From assembly GCA_002407045.1 (NCBI GenBank), contig DHKB01000001.1:1-15643 (forward strand): a DNA stretch of 15,643 nt. The letters run 5' to 3'. The stretch's first letter is position 1, and each line of letters begins with the position of its first letter. A program made the translations under genes and the position numbers. The notes under the pieces were generated by a model, which saw nothing but the letters and a program-made list of their open reading frames with translations, made no database searches and was not told the origin of the DNA. This DNA comes from Candidatus Bruticola papionis (GTDB lineage Bacteria > Vulcanimicrobiota > Xenobia > Xenobiales > Xenobiaceae). Of the stretch, positions 1-7,078 are shown piece after piece.

Positions 1-102
1 ATAGTCAGAAAAGTTCTAATGTACATCTAACGGACGGAAAAAGTTTTTTGGCAGGGGAAGGTCGAGTGCGGTTCGTAGTAGTCCTGCGTTAAAAAGATTT
101 AC

Positions 103-130
103 GGCCCTTGTTACCGAAGGGGCCATTTTT
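103..130 (+). terminator. Intrinsic terminator of an upstream gene outside the window
   Basis: A stem of about seven base pairs (GGCCCTT against GAGGGGCC-type sequence, with one G-T wobble) closes an 8-base loop and is followed directly by ATTTTT. It lies 75 bases before the groES start, so it most likely ends a plus-strand transcript that enters from the left. The remaining sequence from 1 to 102 shows no gene or clear motif to me. Confidence 0.6.
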
Positions 131-159
131 ATGAAGATAATAAGTCTCTTCCTAAAAGT

Positions 160-175
160 TCGGTGAGCTCACCGA
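160..175. promoter_or_regulatory. Perfect 16-bp palindrome in the groES leader, possible operator
   Basis: TCGGTGAGCTCACCGA reads identically on both strands. It sits between the upstream terminator and the groES Shine-Dalgarno site, ending 19 bases before GGAGG. Such a position suits a repressor operator or a short leader hairpin for a heat-shock operon. It is not the CIRCE element bound by HrcA (TTAGCACTC-N9-GAGTGCTAA), and no CIRCE copy is visible near groES or groEL. The symmetry is seen; the regulatory role is inference. Confidence 0.4.
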
Positions 176-204
176 GAAGGGAAAAGGCTTTTTGGAGGTT
201 AGAT

Positions 205-498
205 ATGGCTTTGACTATTAGACCGTTAGGTGATCGCGTTGTGGTGAAGCGCCTCGCTTCCGAGCAGAAGACTGCCGGTGGTATTTATATTCCCGAGAGC
301 GCTCAGGAAAAGCCCATGAAATGCGAAGTCGTAGCCGTAGGTTCCGGCAAATTGCTCGACAATGGCAAGCGCAACCACATGGAAGTGGAAGTTGGCCAGA
401 CCGTTTTGCTGGGCAAATACTCCGGCACCGAGATCAAGCTTGACGGCGAAGAATATGTGATCGTCGACCAGCGCGAGATTATGGGCATTTTAGCCTAA
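205..498 (+). CDS. groES: Co-chaperonin GroES (Hsp10)
   Basis: This is the 97-residue lid of the GroEL-GroES folding chamber. GroES forms a heptameric ring that caps GroEL in the cytoplasm and triggers release of substrate into the cage. The protein opens with the family's IRPLGDRVVVK strand. The mobile loop that grips GroEL follows at about residues 17-34, with the hydrophobic tripeptide I-Y-I after Gly-Gly (residues 25-30). It ends with the conserved V-x-x-x-E-I-M-G-I-L segment. Length is normal for bacterial GroES. The ATG at 205 is chosen because GGAGG lies 6 bases upstream and the family sequence begins there; an in-frame GTG at 163 would add 14 unrelated residues. It is the first gene of the groES-groEL operon. 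A 16-bp palindrome lies in its leader. Confidence 0.98.
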   Translation: MALTIRPLGDRVVVKRLASEQKTAGGIYIPESAQEKPMKCEVVAVGSGKLLDNGKRNHMEVEVGQTVLLGKYSGTEIKLDGEEYVIVDQREIMGILA

Positions 499-512
499 GG
501 TTTAGATATTCT

Positions 513-665
513 CTGAGGGAGACACTCTCAGTAAGGGTGCGACTCCATTGAGAAGCGGCTGAGCGGTCGAGGGGGAGAATTCTGCGTATATCGGTTTTTA
601 CCAGATATGTAGAGGGAGGGAAAAGAGGAACGCTCTATACAGGGTGTCCGGTTGCTCTCAGCCGC
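513..665 (+). promoter_or_regulatory. Potentially structured groES-groEL intergenic leader
   Basis: The 202 bases between groES and groEL are longer than the usual short gap of this operon. They contain several inverted repeats. CTGAG (513-517) can pair with CTCAG (527-531). GCGGCTGAG (555-563) pairs perfectly with CTCAGCCGC (657-665). Between those arms lies a hairpin at 588-608, ATATC-GGT-TTTT-ACC-A-GATAT. The CTGAG and CTCAG elements are interchangeable, so alternative pairings are possible. The groEL Shine-Dalgarno site (AGAGGA, 689-693 region) lies outside the stems. A second promoter or a processing site could also be here; I see no convincing -35/-10 pair. The pairing is seen; any regulatory role is inference. 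Confidence 0.35.
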
Positions 666-700
666 AAAGTTTTGTTCATATTCGAAAAGAGGAAAAAATT

Positions 701-2347
701 ATGGCAGCTAAGATGATTATTTATGGTCAGGAAGCCCGCAAAGCTTTGGAAAAGGGCGTAGATGCTTTGGCTAACGCCGTACGCGTAACCTTAGGGCCGC
801 GTGGACGCAATGTCGTGCTCGACAAAAAATTCGGCTCTCCCACCATCACCAATGATGGCGTGACTATCGCTAAAGATATCGAGCTTCCCGACATGTTCGA
901 AAATATGGGCGCTCAGCTGGTTCGTGAAGTTGCTTCCAAGACCAACGACATCGCCGGCGACGGTACCACCACCGCTACCGTTTTGGCTCAGGCTATGGTT
1001 CACGCTGGTATGAAGAACGTTACCGCCGGTGCCAATCCTATGTTCATTAAGCGTGGTATTGAGCAAGTGGTCGAGCGCGTTGTCGAAGCTATTAAAGCTA
1101 TGGCTGTGCCCGTAGAAACTACCGAAGCTATCGCTCAGGCCGCTACCATTTCCGCTAATAACGACAAGAAGATTGGCCAGCTCATTGCTGAAGCTATGGA
1201 TAAAGTTGGTAAAGACGGCGTTATTACCGTTGAAGAGTCCAAGACCATGCACACCGGCCTCGAGCACGTCGAAGGTATGCAATTTGATAAAGGTTACATC
1301 TCTCCTTACTTCGTAACCGATTCCGATCGCATGGAAGCCGTTTTGGAAGATCCTTTCATCTTGATCGTCGAGAAGAAGATCTCCGCTATCAACGACATCG
1401 TACATCTTTTGGAAAATGTCTCTCGCTCCGGCCGTCCTCTCTTGATTATCGCTGAGGATATCGAGGGCGAAGCTTTGGCTACTTTGGTAGTCAACAAGTT
1501 GCGTGGCGTCTTGAATATCGCCGCTGTCAAGGCTCCTGGTTTCGGCGACAGACGTAAAGAGATGCTTAAGGATATCGCTATCCTCACCGGCGCTCAGGTG
1601 GTCAGCGAAGAAATCGGTCTCAAACTCGAAAACGTCGGTCTCGATTCTTTGGGTAGCGCTGTTCGCGTCAAGATTACTAAAGATGACACCACCATTGTTG
1701 AAGGTCGCGGCGACGCTGAAGCTATTAAAGCTCGTATCGAGCAGATTCGTCACCAGATCGCCGAGAGCGATTCCGATTACGATCGCGAAAAATTGCAAGA
1801 GCGTTTGGCTAAATTGGCTGGCGGCGTAGCTGTTATTCGCGTGGGTGCTGCTACCGAAACTGAGTTGCGTGAGAAGAAACACCGCTTAGAAGATGCTCTT
1901 TCCGCTACTCGTGCTGCTGTTGAAGAAGGTATCATCCCTGGTGGCGGTACTGCTTTCATTAGAGCTTTGCCCGTTTTGGATGAAATTAAGCTTGAAGGCG
2001 ACCAGCAAGTAGCCGTGGATATTATCCGCCAAGCTTTGGTTGAGCCTTTGCGCTTAATTGCTACCAATGCTGGTGTGGAAGGCTCCGTTATCGTCGAGAA
2101 GGTAAAAGAAGCCGATGCTCCTATTGGTTACGACGCTTTGAACCGCGAGTTCAAAGATATGGTTGCTAACGGTATTATCGACCCCGTGAAAGTTACCCGC
2201 TCTGCTTTGCAAAATGCTGCTTCTATCGCCGCTATGGTTCTCACTACCGAGACCCTTATCGCTGAGAAGCCCCAGAAGGCTGATCCCGCTGCTGCCGCTG
2301 GTATGCCTGGCGGTATGCCTGGTGGCATGGGCGGAATGGACTTCTAA
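701..2347 (+). CDS. groEL: Chaperonin GroEL (Hsp60)
   Basis: This is the 548-residue ATP-driven chaperonin that forms the double heptameric folding cage with GroES in the cytoplasm. The family landmarks are all present. LGPRGRNVVLDKKFG lies at residues 31-45, the ATP-binding GDGTT at 86-90, and the equatorial DALSATRAAVEEG segment carrying the hydrolytic Asp further on, followed by GIIPGGG. The C-terminal Gly-Gly-Met tail ends in MGGMDF. The ATG at 701 is preceded by AGAGGA about 8 bases upstream and gives the standard N-terminus (MAAKMI). An in-frame GTG at 644 would add 19 non-homologous residues and is rejected. The gene uses many C-ending codons (ATC, AAC, ACC) compared with downstream genes, as expected for a highly expressed protein. 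A strong terminator follows. Confidence 0.99.
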   Translation: MAAKMIIYGQEARKALEKGVDALANAVRVTLGPRGRNVVLDKKFGSPTITNDGVTIAKDIELPDMFENMGAQLVREVASKTNDIAGDGTTTATVLAQAMVHAGMKNVTAGANPMFIKRGIEQVVERVVEAIKAMAVPVETTEAIAQAATISANNDKKIGQLIAEAMDKVGKDGVITVEESKTMHTGLEHVEGMQFDKGYISPYFVTDSDRMEAVLEDPFILIVEKKISAINDIVHLLENVSRSGRPLLIIAEDIEGEALATLVVNKLRGVLNIAAVKAPGFGDRRKEMLKDIAILTGAQVVSEEIGLKLENVGLDSLGSAVRVKITKDDTTIVEGRGDAEAIKARIEQIRHQIAESDSDYDREKLQERLAKLAGGVAVIRVGAATETELREKKHRLEDALSATRAAVEEGIIPGGGTAFIRALPVLDEIKLEGDQQVAVDIIRQALVEPLRLIATNAGVEGSVIVEKVKEADAPIGYDALNREFKDMVANGIIDPVKVTRSALQNAASIAAMVLTTETLIAEKPQKADPAAAAGMPGGMPGGMGGMDF

Positions 2348-2653
2348 AAACCATTCGTTGGCAAAAGTAAAGTTCAGGCGCTGCGGCTTTTGAATGTTCC
2401 AATTGGCAACGGCGCTTGAATAGGGCATGCATATGACTAAAGAGCCTGAGAGCTATTGTGCTCTCAGGCTTTTTCTCTTTGGCCTATTTTTTTATAAGCT
2501 TGGACTAAGTAGGGACTAGCTGAGCAATTTCGGCTTAATTGTGCGAAAAAAAGGCTTTAACTTTGTCTTGCTAGAAAGCACCATAGCACTGCGCCTGTTT
2601 TCTTTTTACAGGTTTTTGACAGTGGCAGTATTTTATTTGTTAGGTTTTTTAAG
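2348..2653. other. Intergenic region after groEL, little besides the terminator
   Basis: This 306-bp gap holds the groEL terminator (listed separately) and otherwise little I can support. A weak terminator-like hairpin (CCTGT at 2594-2598 with ACAGG at 2608-2612, then five T) lies shortly before the next gene. A perfect TTGACA occurs at 2616-2621, but no good -10 box stands at the right distance and transcription from it would begin almost at the next start codon. The promoter of the next gene is therefore not located. Confidence 0.5.
2441..2475 (+). terminator. Strong intrinsic terminator of the groES-groEL operon
   Basis: A perfect 10-bp stem, AGCCTGAGAG (2443-2452) with CTCTCAGGCT (2461-2470), encloses an 8-base loop and runs into TTTTTC. 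Flanking A and T bases extend the helix. It lies about 95 bases after the groEL stop. Confidence 0.92.
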
Positions 2654-3193
2654 ATGAGAAGTTTGAAGGTTTGGCTGGCCTTAGGTATTGTGGCTGTGTC
2701 TTGCTGGGCTTGTGGTATGTCTGAGGGACAGACTGTTAATATGTACGTTTCTCAAATGACCGTATACGAACGCAGAGTAGAGGCTGATGCCTATGATATC
2801 GGCAAGATAACTTCCGAAATAGATACAAATATGACTGAGCAACAGCGCAACGAATTAACGAAAGCGCTTAAAGATCAAACTGCGCGTTTGAAAGATACTA
2901 TTAAAGCTATCGAAGAAGCCAATTGCCCTAAGCCTTGTCAAAATATGCGCGTTCATTATCAAGGGGCTTTGCAAAATCGTCTGGAACATTGTCAAGTGTT
3001 GGCCGATTTCTTAGAAAAAAAATATCGTCCAGGACAAGCTGTCGATGGTAAGGCTTTAGCTGAGCTTAAGAGTAAGACTGGCAAATTAGCTCAGGAAACT
3101 GCTGAGTATGAAAATAAAATTCACGAAGATAAAGTGCTCTTAGCTAATTCTTATCGTGAGGTGCAATTGCCCGAAGTAGTAGAGAGCAAGTAA
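2654..3193 (+). CDS. Small helical exported protein, putative lipoprotein, function unknown
   Basis: I do not recognise this 179-residue protein as a named family. It begins with a clear export signal: two basic residues, then the hydrophobic stretch VWLALGIVAV, then S-C-W-A-C-G with Cys at 17 and 20. Either Cys could be a lipidation site, though neither lipobox is ideal (A-V-S-C, or C-W-A-C). The mature part is charged and rich in Glu, Lys and Gln, and looks mostly alpha-helical with coiled-coil tendency (about residues 40-90 and 105-165). A C-P-K-P-C pair at 91-95 and Cys113 could form a disulfide if the protein is exported. A weak Shine-Dalgarno (TAGG) precedes the ATG by 9 bases. It stands between the groEL terminator and the acyl-CoA ligase and could be transcribed with the latter. 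Confidence concerns the gene being real; the function is open. Confidence 0.8.
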   Translation: MRSLKVWLALGIVAVSCWACGMSEGQTVNMYVSQMTVYERRVEADAYDIGKITSEIDTNMTEQQRNELTKALKDQTARLKDTIKAIEEANCPKPCQNMRVHYQGALQNRLEHCQVLADFLEKKYRPGQAVDGKALAELKSKTGKLAQETAEYENKIHEDKVLLANSYREVQLPEVVESK

Positions 3194-3221
3194 TTACTAA
3201 CTAGGCAATTTTGTGTTGCTT

Positions 3222-3245
3222 GGAGGGGGGACTTTGGGGGGGTGG
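3222..3245 (+). other. Two G homopolymer tracts before the acyl-CoA ligase gene
   Basis: The gap before the ligase gene contains GGA followed by six G (3225-3230) and then seven G (3236-3242), separated by ACTTT, in an otherwise unremarkable stretch. The second tract ends in an in-frame GTG (3242) nine codons upstream of the TTG start preferred here. The tracts could slip during replication or form a G-quadruplex. They might also act as a strong Shine-Dalgarno for the upstream GTG, although the first tract is rather far (15 bases). The tracts are seen; a role is inference. Confidence 0.4.
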
Positions 3246-3268
3246 TTTGTATTTTAGGAGAAGACGAA

Positions 3269-5062
3269 TTGAGTTATGCTCCGTTTATGAGTGGCATTAT
3301 TGCCAATGCCGAAAAATATAAAGAACGTTCTGCTTACGAAGTTTATCGCGATGATCATTGGGAAAAAGTCTCTTGGACTCAGTTTCTTACCAATATTAGT
3401 AAAGTCGCTTCGGCAGTTTTGAATTTTTGTCTGGCACCAGATGATTTGGTAGCTGTTTACGCTCCCAATTGTCCACAATGGCATGAGATAGATTATGGAT
3501 GCATGGCTGCCAAAGCTGTTACTGTAGCTATACACGCAACTTGTTCAGTAGAGGCTGTGCGTCAAATTTTTACCGAAACAGTTCCCAAGTTAACTTTTGT
3601 AGGCAACGCCGAGTTGGCCGATTTGCTTTTTGGAGCTGTAGAAAATCCTGGCCGTGTAGTAATTATTGAGGGCGAACATCCCAAGTGCCAGAAATACTCC
3701 GATTTTGTCAATGTAGAAGTACGTTCTGATTGGGCTGCTAAAGTTGCCGATACCAAAGCTGACGATCTTTGGACTATCGTATATACCTCCGGCACTACAG
3801 GAGCTGTGCGTGGAGCTATGCTCACTCATGGTAATATCGTTTACCAAATCATGCGCCATCGCGATAGATTGCCTGATCTTACCGATCAGGATCGCTCTTT
3901 TTGTATGTTGCCTTTGAGCCATGTATTTGAGCGCGGTTGGTCAGCTATTCAATATACTTGGGGCATGACTTACTATTATTGTAAGCCTTCTCCGGAAATT
4001 ATCCGCTTGCTCCCTTACGCTGCTCCTTCAGTAATTTGCGTAGTCCCTCGTATTTTGGAAAAAATTTATACGGCTATTCAGGAAAAGTTTGCTCAGCGCT
4101 CTAAAGCGATGCAAGGTATTGTCGATAAGTGTGTCAAGGTTGGTTGCCAATACCAAAAAGAATTGCTGGAAGGTAAAAAGCCCGGACTTTGGTTGCGTAT
4201 GCGCAACAAATTAGCCGATAAGTTGGTCTTTTCTAAGGTACGCCACGTTTTCGGCGGTCATATTAAGCACCTTGTCGTTGGTAGTGCTTCTTTAACAGCT
4301 TCAGTACACGAATTTTTCCGCGCTTGTGGTATTTTTATTAATAACGGTTATGGTATGACCGAAACGACGGCCACTATTTCTTCTACTCCTGTAGGGCGAA
4401 GTATTCCCGGTATGGTTGGTTTGCCTATGGAAGGCATAGAAATTCGCCTTGGCAAAGATAACGAAATCCAGGTGCGCGGTGATAGCGTTATGGTTGGTTA
4501 TTACAAAAAGCCGGAAGAGACCAAAGCCTCTTTTACTGAGGATGGCTTCTTCCGTACTGGCGATGTAGGGTGTTTCGCTCCCAATGGCTATTTGTGCATT
4601 ACTGATCGCATTAAAGATATGATTCGCACTTCCACTGGCAAATATGTGGCACCTCAATATTTGGAATCTCGCTTGGCTCTTTCTCCCTTGATTGAACAAG
4701 CAGCCATTATAGGCGAAGGTCGCTCTTGGGTTGGCGCCTTGTTGGTGCCCAATTTCGCAAAATTGGAAGAATATGCCAAAAAAATTGGTTTGGCTTTTTC
4801 GTCTCGCGAAGAGTTAGTCGGCTACCCAGAAATTGTCAATTTTGTGAAGTCTACTATAGACGACTTGCTCAGCGATGTAGCTAAGCATGAGCGCATCCAG
4901 CGTATCGCTTTGCTCACTCATCCTTTTACTATTCAGAGTGGCGAACTTACCCCCACTTTAAAATTGCGCCGTAAGATTATTTTAGAGCGCTACCACGATT
5001 TAATCGCTTCTATGGATGCCTTTGATTCTACTTATCAAAAATTGGCTTCCAGTGCCGGTTAA
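3269..5062 (+). CDS. Long-chain fatty acid-CoA ligase, FAA1/FadD15 type
   Basis: This is an AMP-forming adenylate ligase that activates a fatty acid with ATP and joins it to coenzyme A (EC 6.2.1.3 class). It acts at the inner face of the membrane or in the cytoplasm. With the TTG start it has 597 residues, normal for the family. The motifs come in order: P-loop YTSGTTG (172-178), PLSHVFER (216-223), YGMTET (361-366), RTGD (429-432), the hinge region DRIKDMIRTSTGKY (from 446), and TPTLKLRRK with the likely catalytic Lys at 565. PLSHVFER and TGKYVAPQ are typical of the eukaryote-like long-chain group. The TTG at 3269 is chosen because AGGAG lies 8 bases upstream. A GTG at 3242 and an ATG at 3287 are alternatives. 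The exact chain length of the substrate cannot be read from sequence. It leads a same-strand run with UDP-glucose pyrophosphorylase and coaD. Confidence 0.93.
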   Translation: MSYAPFMSGIIANAEKYKERSAYEVYRDDHWEKVSWTQFLTNISKVASAVLNFCLAPDDLVAVYAPNCPQWHEIDYGCMAAKAVTVAIHATCSVEAVRQIFTETVPKLTFVGNAELADLLFGAVENPGRVVIIEGEHPKCQKYSDFVNVEVRSDWAAKVADTKADDLWTIVYTSGTTGAVRGAMLTHGNIVYQIMRHRDRLPDLTDQDRSFCMLPLSHVFERGWSAIQYTWGMTYYYCKPSPEIIRLLPYAAPSVICVVPRILEKIYTAIQEKFAQRSKAMQGIVDKCVKVGCQYQKELLEGKKPGLWLRMRNKLADKLVFSKVRHVFGGHIKHLVVGSASLTASVHEFFRACGIFINNGYGMTETTATISSTPVGRSIPGMVGLPMEGIEIRLGKDNEIQVRGDSVMVGYYKKPEETKASFTEDGFFRTGDVGCFAPNGYLCITDRIKDMIRTSTGKYVAPQYLESRLALSPLIEQAAIIGEGRSWVGALLVPNFAKLEEYAKKIGLAFSSREELVGYPEIVNFVKSTIDDLLSDVAKHERIQRIALLTHPFTIQSGELTPTLKLRRKIILERYHDLIASMDAFDSTYQKLASSAG

Positions 5063-5114
5063 AGCAAATTTGTCGAGCTTATCGGCTAATTGATAGAAAG
5101 TGAGAATTTAAGCT

Positions 5115-6512
5115 GTGCCCTTTAACTTTATGCCTTTCGCCTTGAAAATGAGAGACATCGGAGCTTCAGAATTGCAAATTGAGGCTTTTAGACGCAATTG
5201 TGTGAAGGCTTTTAGTGATAAGGGCTGCTTTATTAGTGAAGACGAAATAGCTCCGGTAGGGGAGTTACCTACTTTCAATCAGTTGCCTACTTTGAGCGAG
5301 GAACGCAACCACGAATTGCTTCAGGCTTGTGCTGTTATTAAGCTTAATGGAGGTTTAGCTACCACCATGGGCCTGGAGGGAGGCCCTAAGTCTTTGGTGA
5401 GGGCGCATGGCCAATCGTCTTTCTTGGATTTGACCGTACGTCAAATTCTAAGCAAGCGCGAAAATCTGGGCAGTAAAGCTTTGCCTCTTATTCTAATGAA
5501 CAGCTTTAATACCAGCTCGCAAACTATGGAAAGCTTGAGGAAATATTTTGATTCGTCAGAGCAACCAGTAGCTACAGAAATTGCCCAATCTCGCGTACCT
5601 CGCATTGAGGCTGATTCTCTAACTCCTTATGTCTCGTCTACCGATCCTTTAAGCGAGTGGTGCCCTCCGGGTCATGGCGATCTTTATTTGTCACTTTTTG
5701 TCAGTGGTTTATTAGTTGAATTGCTTTCTCATGGCATCAAATATATTTTCGTTTCCAATATAGACAATTTAGGAGCTGGTTTGGATATGCGCATTCCCGC
5801 CTGGATGGCCAGCCAGAATTATCCTATGGTAATGGAAGTTTCCAGACGCTGCTTAGCCGATCGCAAAGGTGGTCATTTGGCCAAAGATGTCCATGGAACT
5901 TTTGTTTTGCGCGAGTCAGCTATGTGCAAGCCAGAAGAACGTGAATATTTTGCGGATATTGAACGTTATCGCTATTTTAATACCAACAATTTATGGTTTG
6001 ACGCGGAAGCTTTGTATAGACTAATTGCTTCTCAAGATGGATTACTCGATTTGCCTGTAATTCGTAATGCCAAGATTCTTTATGATAACTTAGGAAAAGC
6101 TTGTCGAGTCTATCAAGTGGAGAGCGCTTGTGGTTCCATTATCTCTTCTTGGCCTGAAGCTCAAGCTTTGGAAGTACCTCGCCAGCGTTTTGTGCCTGTA
6201 AAAGGACTCAGCGACCTTATGTTGGTGCGCTCTGATTTATTCTCGATAGATAGCGATTATTCTATTGATTGTATCAGAAAAGATTTTGCTCTTCCCTTAA
6301 TTTCCTTACCTGCGGAAGTAAGATCTTTAGATGATTTAGAACATATGTTGCCTTATGGTGTACCTAGTTTGCGCGATTGCACTTCGCTGACTATTGAAGG
6401 ACCAGTCGTCTTTGGTAAAAATGTAAAATGTGAAGGCGACGTAAAAATAGCGGCCGCGTCGGAAACTTTTATTCCCGATAAAACTATACTTAGTGGTGAA
6501 ATCAGTTTTTAG
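5115..6512 (+). CDS. UTP-glucose-1-phosphate uridylyltransferase, eukaryote-type UDPGP family
   Basis: This cytoplasmic enzyme makes UDP-glucose from UTP and glucose-1-phosphate, or a close relative acting on another sugar phosphate. It belongs to the UDPGP type 1 family found in eukaryotes and scattered bacteria, not to the bacterial GalU family. Visible signatures are the nucleotide-binding loop LNGGLATTMG (77-86) with GPKSL (90-94), WCPPGHGDLY (182-191), NIDNLGA (215-221), KGGHLA (251-256), FNTNNLW (288-294) and RFVPVKGLSDL (358-368) with the conserved Lys363. The last 40 residues look like the short left-handed beta-helix cap. At 465 residues the length fits the family. The GTG at 5115 has only a weak Shine-Dalgarno (AAAGTGAG); ATG codons at 5130 and 5148 are possible starts. 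It follows the acyl-CoA ligase by 52 bases and precedes coaD by 6. UDP-glucose versus UDP-N-acetylhexosamine is not settled, but the motifs favour UDP-glucose. Confidence 0.88.
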   Translation: MPFNFMPFALKMRDIGASELQIEAFRRNCVKAFSDKGCFISEDEIAPVGELPTFNQLPTLSEERNHELLQACAVIKLNGGLATTMGLEGGPKSLVRAHGQSSFLDLTVRQILSKRENLGSKALPLILMNSFNTSSQTMESLRKYFDSSEQPVATEIAQSRVPRIEADSLTPYVSSTDPLSEWCPPGHGDLYLSLFVSGLLVELLSHGIKYIFVSNIDNLGAGLDMRIPAWMASQNYPMVMEVSRRCLADRKGGHLAKDVHGTFVLRESAMCKPEEREYFADIERYRYFNTNNLWFDAEALYRLIASQDGLLDLPVIRNAKILYDNLGKACRVYQVESACGSIISSWPEAQALEVPRQRFVPVKGLSDLMLVRSDLFSIDSDYSIDCIRKDFALPLISLPAEVRSLDDLEHMLPYGVPSLRDCTSLTIEGPVVFGKNVKCEGDVKIAAASETFIPDKTILSGEISF

Positions 6513-6518
6513 ATTTTT

Positions 6519-7022
6519 ATGAGTGATAGTAGATTGCGCCGTGCTGTTTATGCCGGCAGTTTCGATCCTCTGACTAAAGGTCATTTGGATATTATTTGCC
6601 GAGCCTCTCGGTTGGTAGATGAGTTGGTTGTGGCTGTAGTACGCAACCCCAATAAGCGTTCGCTTTTTACTTTGACTGAGCGCGAAGAGATGATAAAGCA
6701 AAGCGTAGCTTCTTTGCCTAATGTCGTTACTGCTTCCTTTTCAGGTTTGCTGGTCAATTTTATGCGAGAGCGTCAGGCTGATTTTATCGTACGTGGACTA
6801 CGTTCGAGCGCCGACTTTGAAACAGAGTTTAATATGGCTCTCATCAATGGCAGTTTAGCTCCTGGTATAGAGACGATTTTTTTAGCTTGTTCTCCTGAAC
6901 ACATTTTTGTCAGCTCTAGTGCTGTACGTGAAATTGCTTCTTTGGGAGGCAAAGTCAGCCATTTAGTTACGGAAGAAGTTCGCCGGCGCCTACAAGAAAA
7001 GTTTGCCTTAGCTTTGGATTAA
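6519..7022 (+). CDS. coaD: Phosphopantetheine adenylyltransferase CoaD
   Basis: CoaD transfers AMP from ATP to 4'-phosphopantetheine, giving dephospho-CoA, the penultimate step of coenzyme A synthesis (EC 2.7.7.3). The 167-residue protein has the nucleotidyltransferase fold. It shows YAGSFDPLTKGH with the T-x-G-H motif ending at His22, then VRGLRSSADFETE (91-103), the family's substrate-binding segment, and VSSSAVRE (131-138). Length matches bacterial CoaD at about 160 residues. It starts 6 bases after the UDP-glucose pyrophosphorylase stop, with no evident Shine-Dalgarno, so translation is probably coupled to the gene before. The acyl-CoA ligase two genes upstream consumes CoA, so the cluster may group CoA supply and use; that link is inference. 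Confidence 0.97.
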   Translation: MSDSRLRRAVYAGSFDPLTKGHLDIICRASRLVDELVVAVVRNPNKRSLFTLTEREEMIKQSVASLPNVVTASFSGLLVNFMRERQADFIVRGLRSSADFETEFNMALINGSLAPGIETIFLACSPEHIFVSSSAVREIASLGGKVSHLVTEEVRRRLQEKFALALD

Positions 7023-7078
7023 ATACAGTATTATTGCATTTTTGAGGGATTTGTTAAGAGAAATGGAGGGTTAAACGT

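Noticed and set aside
163..204. GTG-initiated N-terminal extension of GroES
   Set aside because: The added 14 residues are not GroES-like, the GTG lies inside a palindrome, and a canonical GGAGG serves the ATG at 205.
131..204. CIRCE/HrcA operator before groES
   Set aside because: No TTAGCACTC-N9-GAGTGCTAA-like sequence is present; the palindrome at 160-175 is unrelated.
644..700. GTG-initiated 19-residue extension of GroEL
   Set aside because: GroEL N-termini are highly conserved and begin at the ATG at 701, which has its own Shine-Dalgarno site.
791..1882. Long 363-codon minus-strand open frame inside groEL
   Set aside because: It lies opposite a perfectly conserved chaperonin gene. Its sequence is a mirror of biased groEL codons, and it has no recognisable domain or ribosome site.
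2616..2644. TTGACA promoter before the small exported protein
   Set aside because: The -35 is perfect, but the bases at the proper spacing (GTTAGG or TGTTAG) are a poor -10, and transcription would begin essentially at the start codon.
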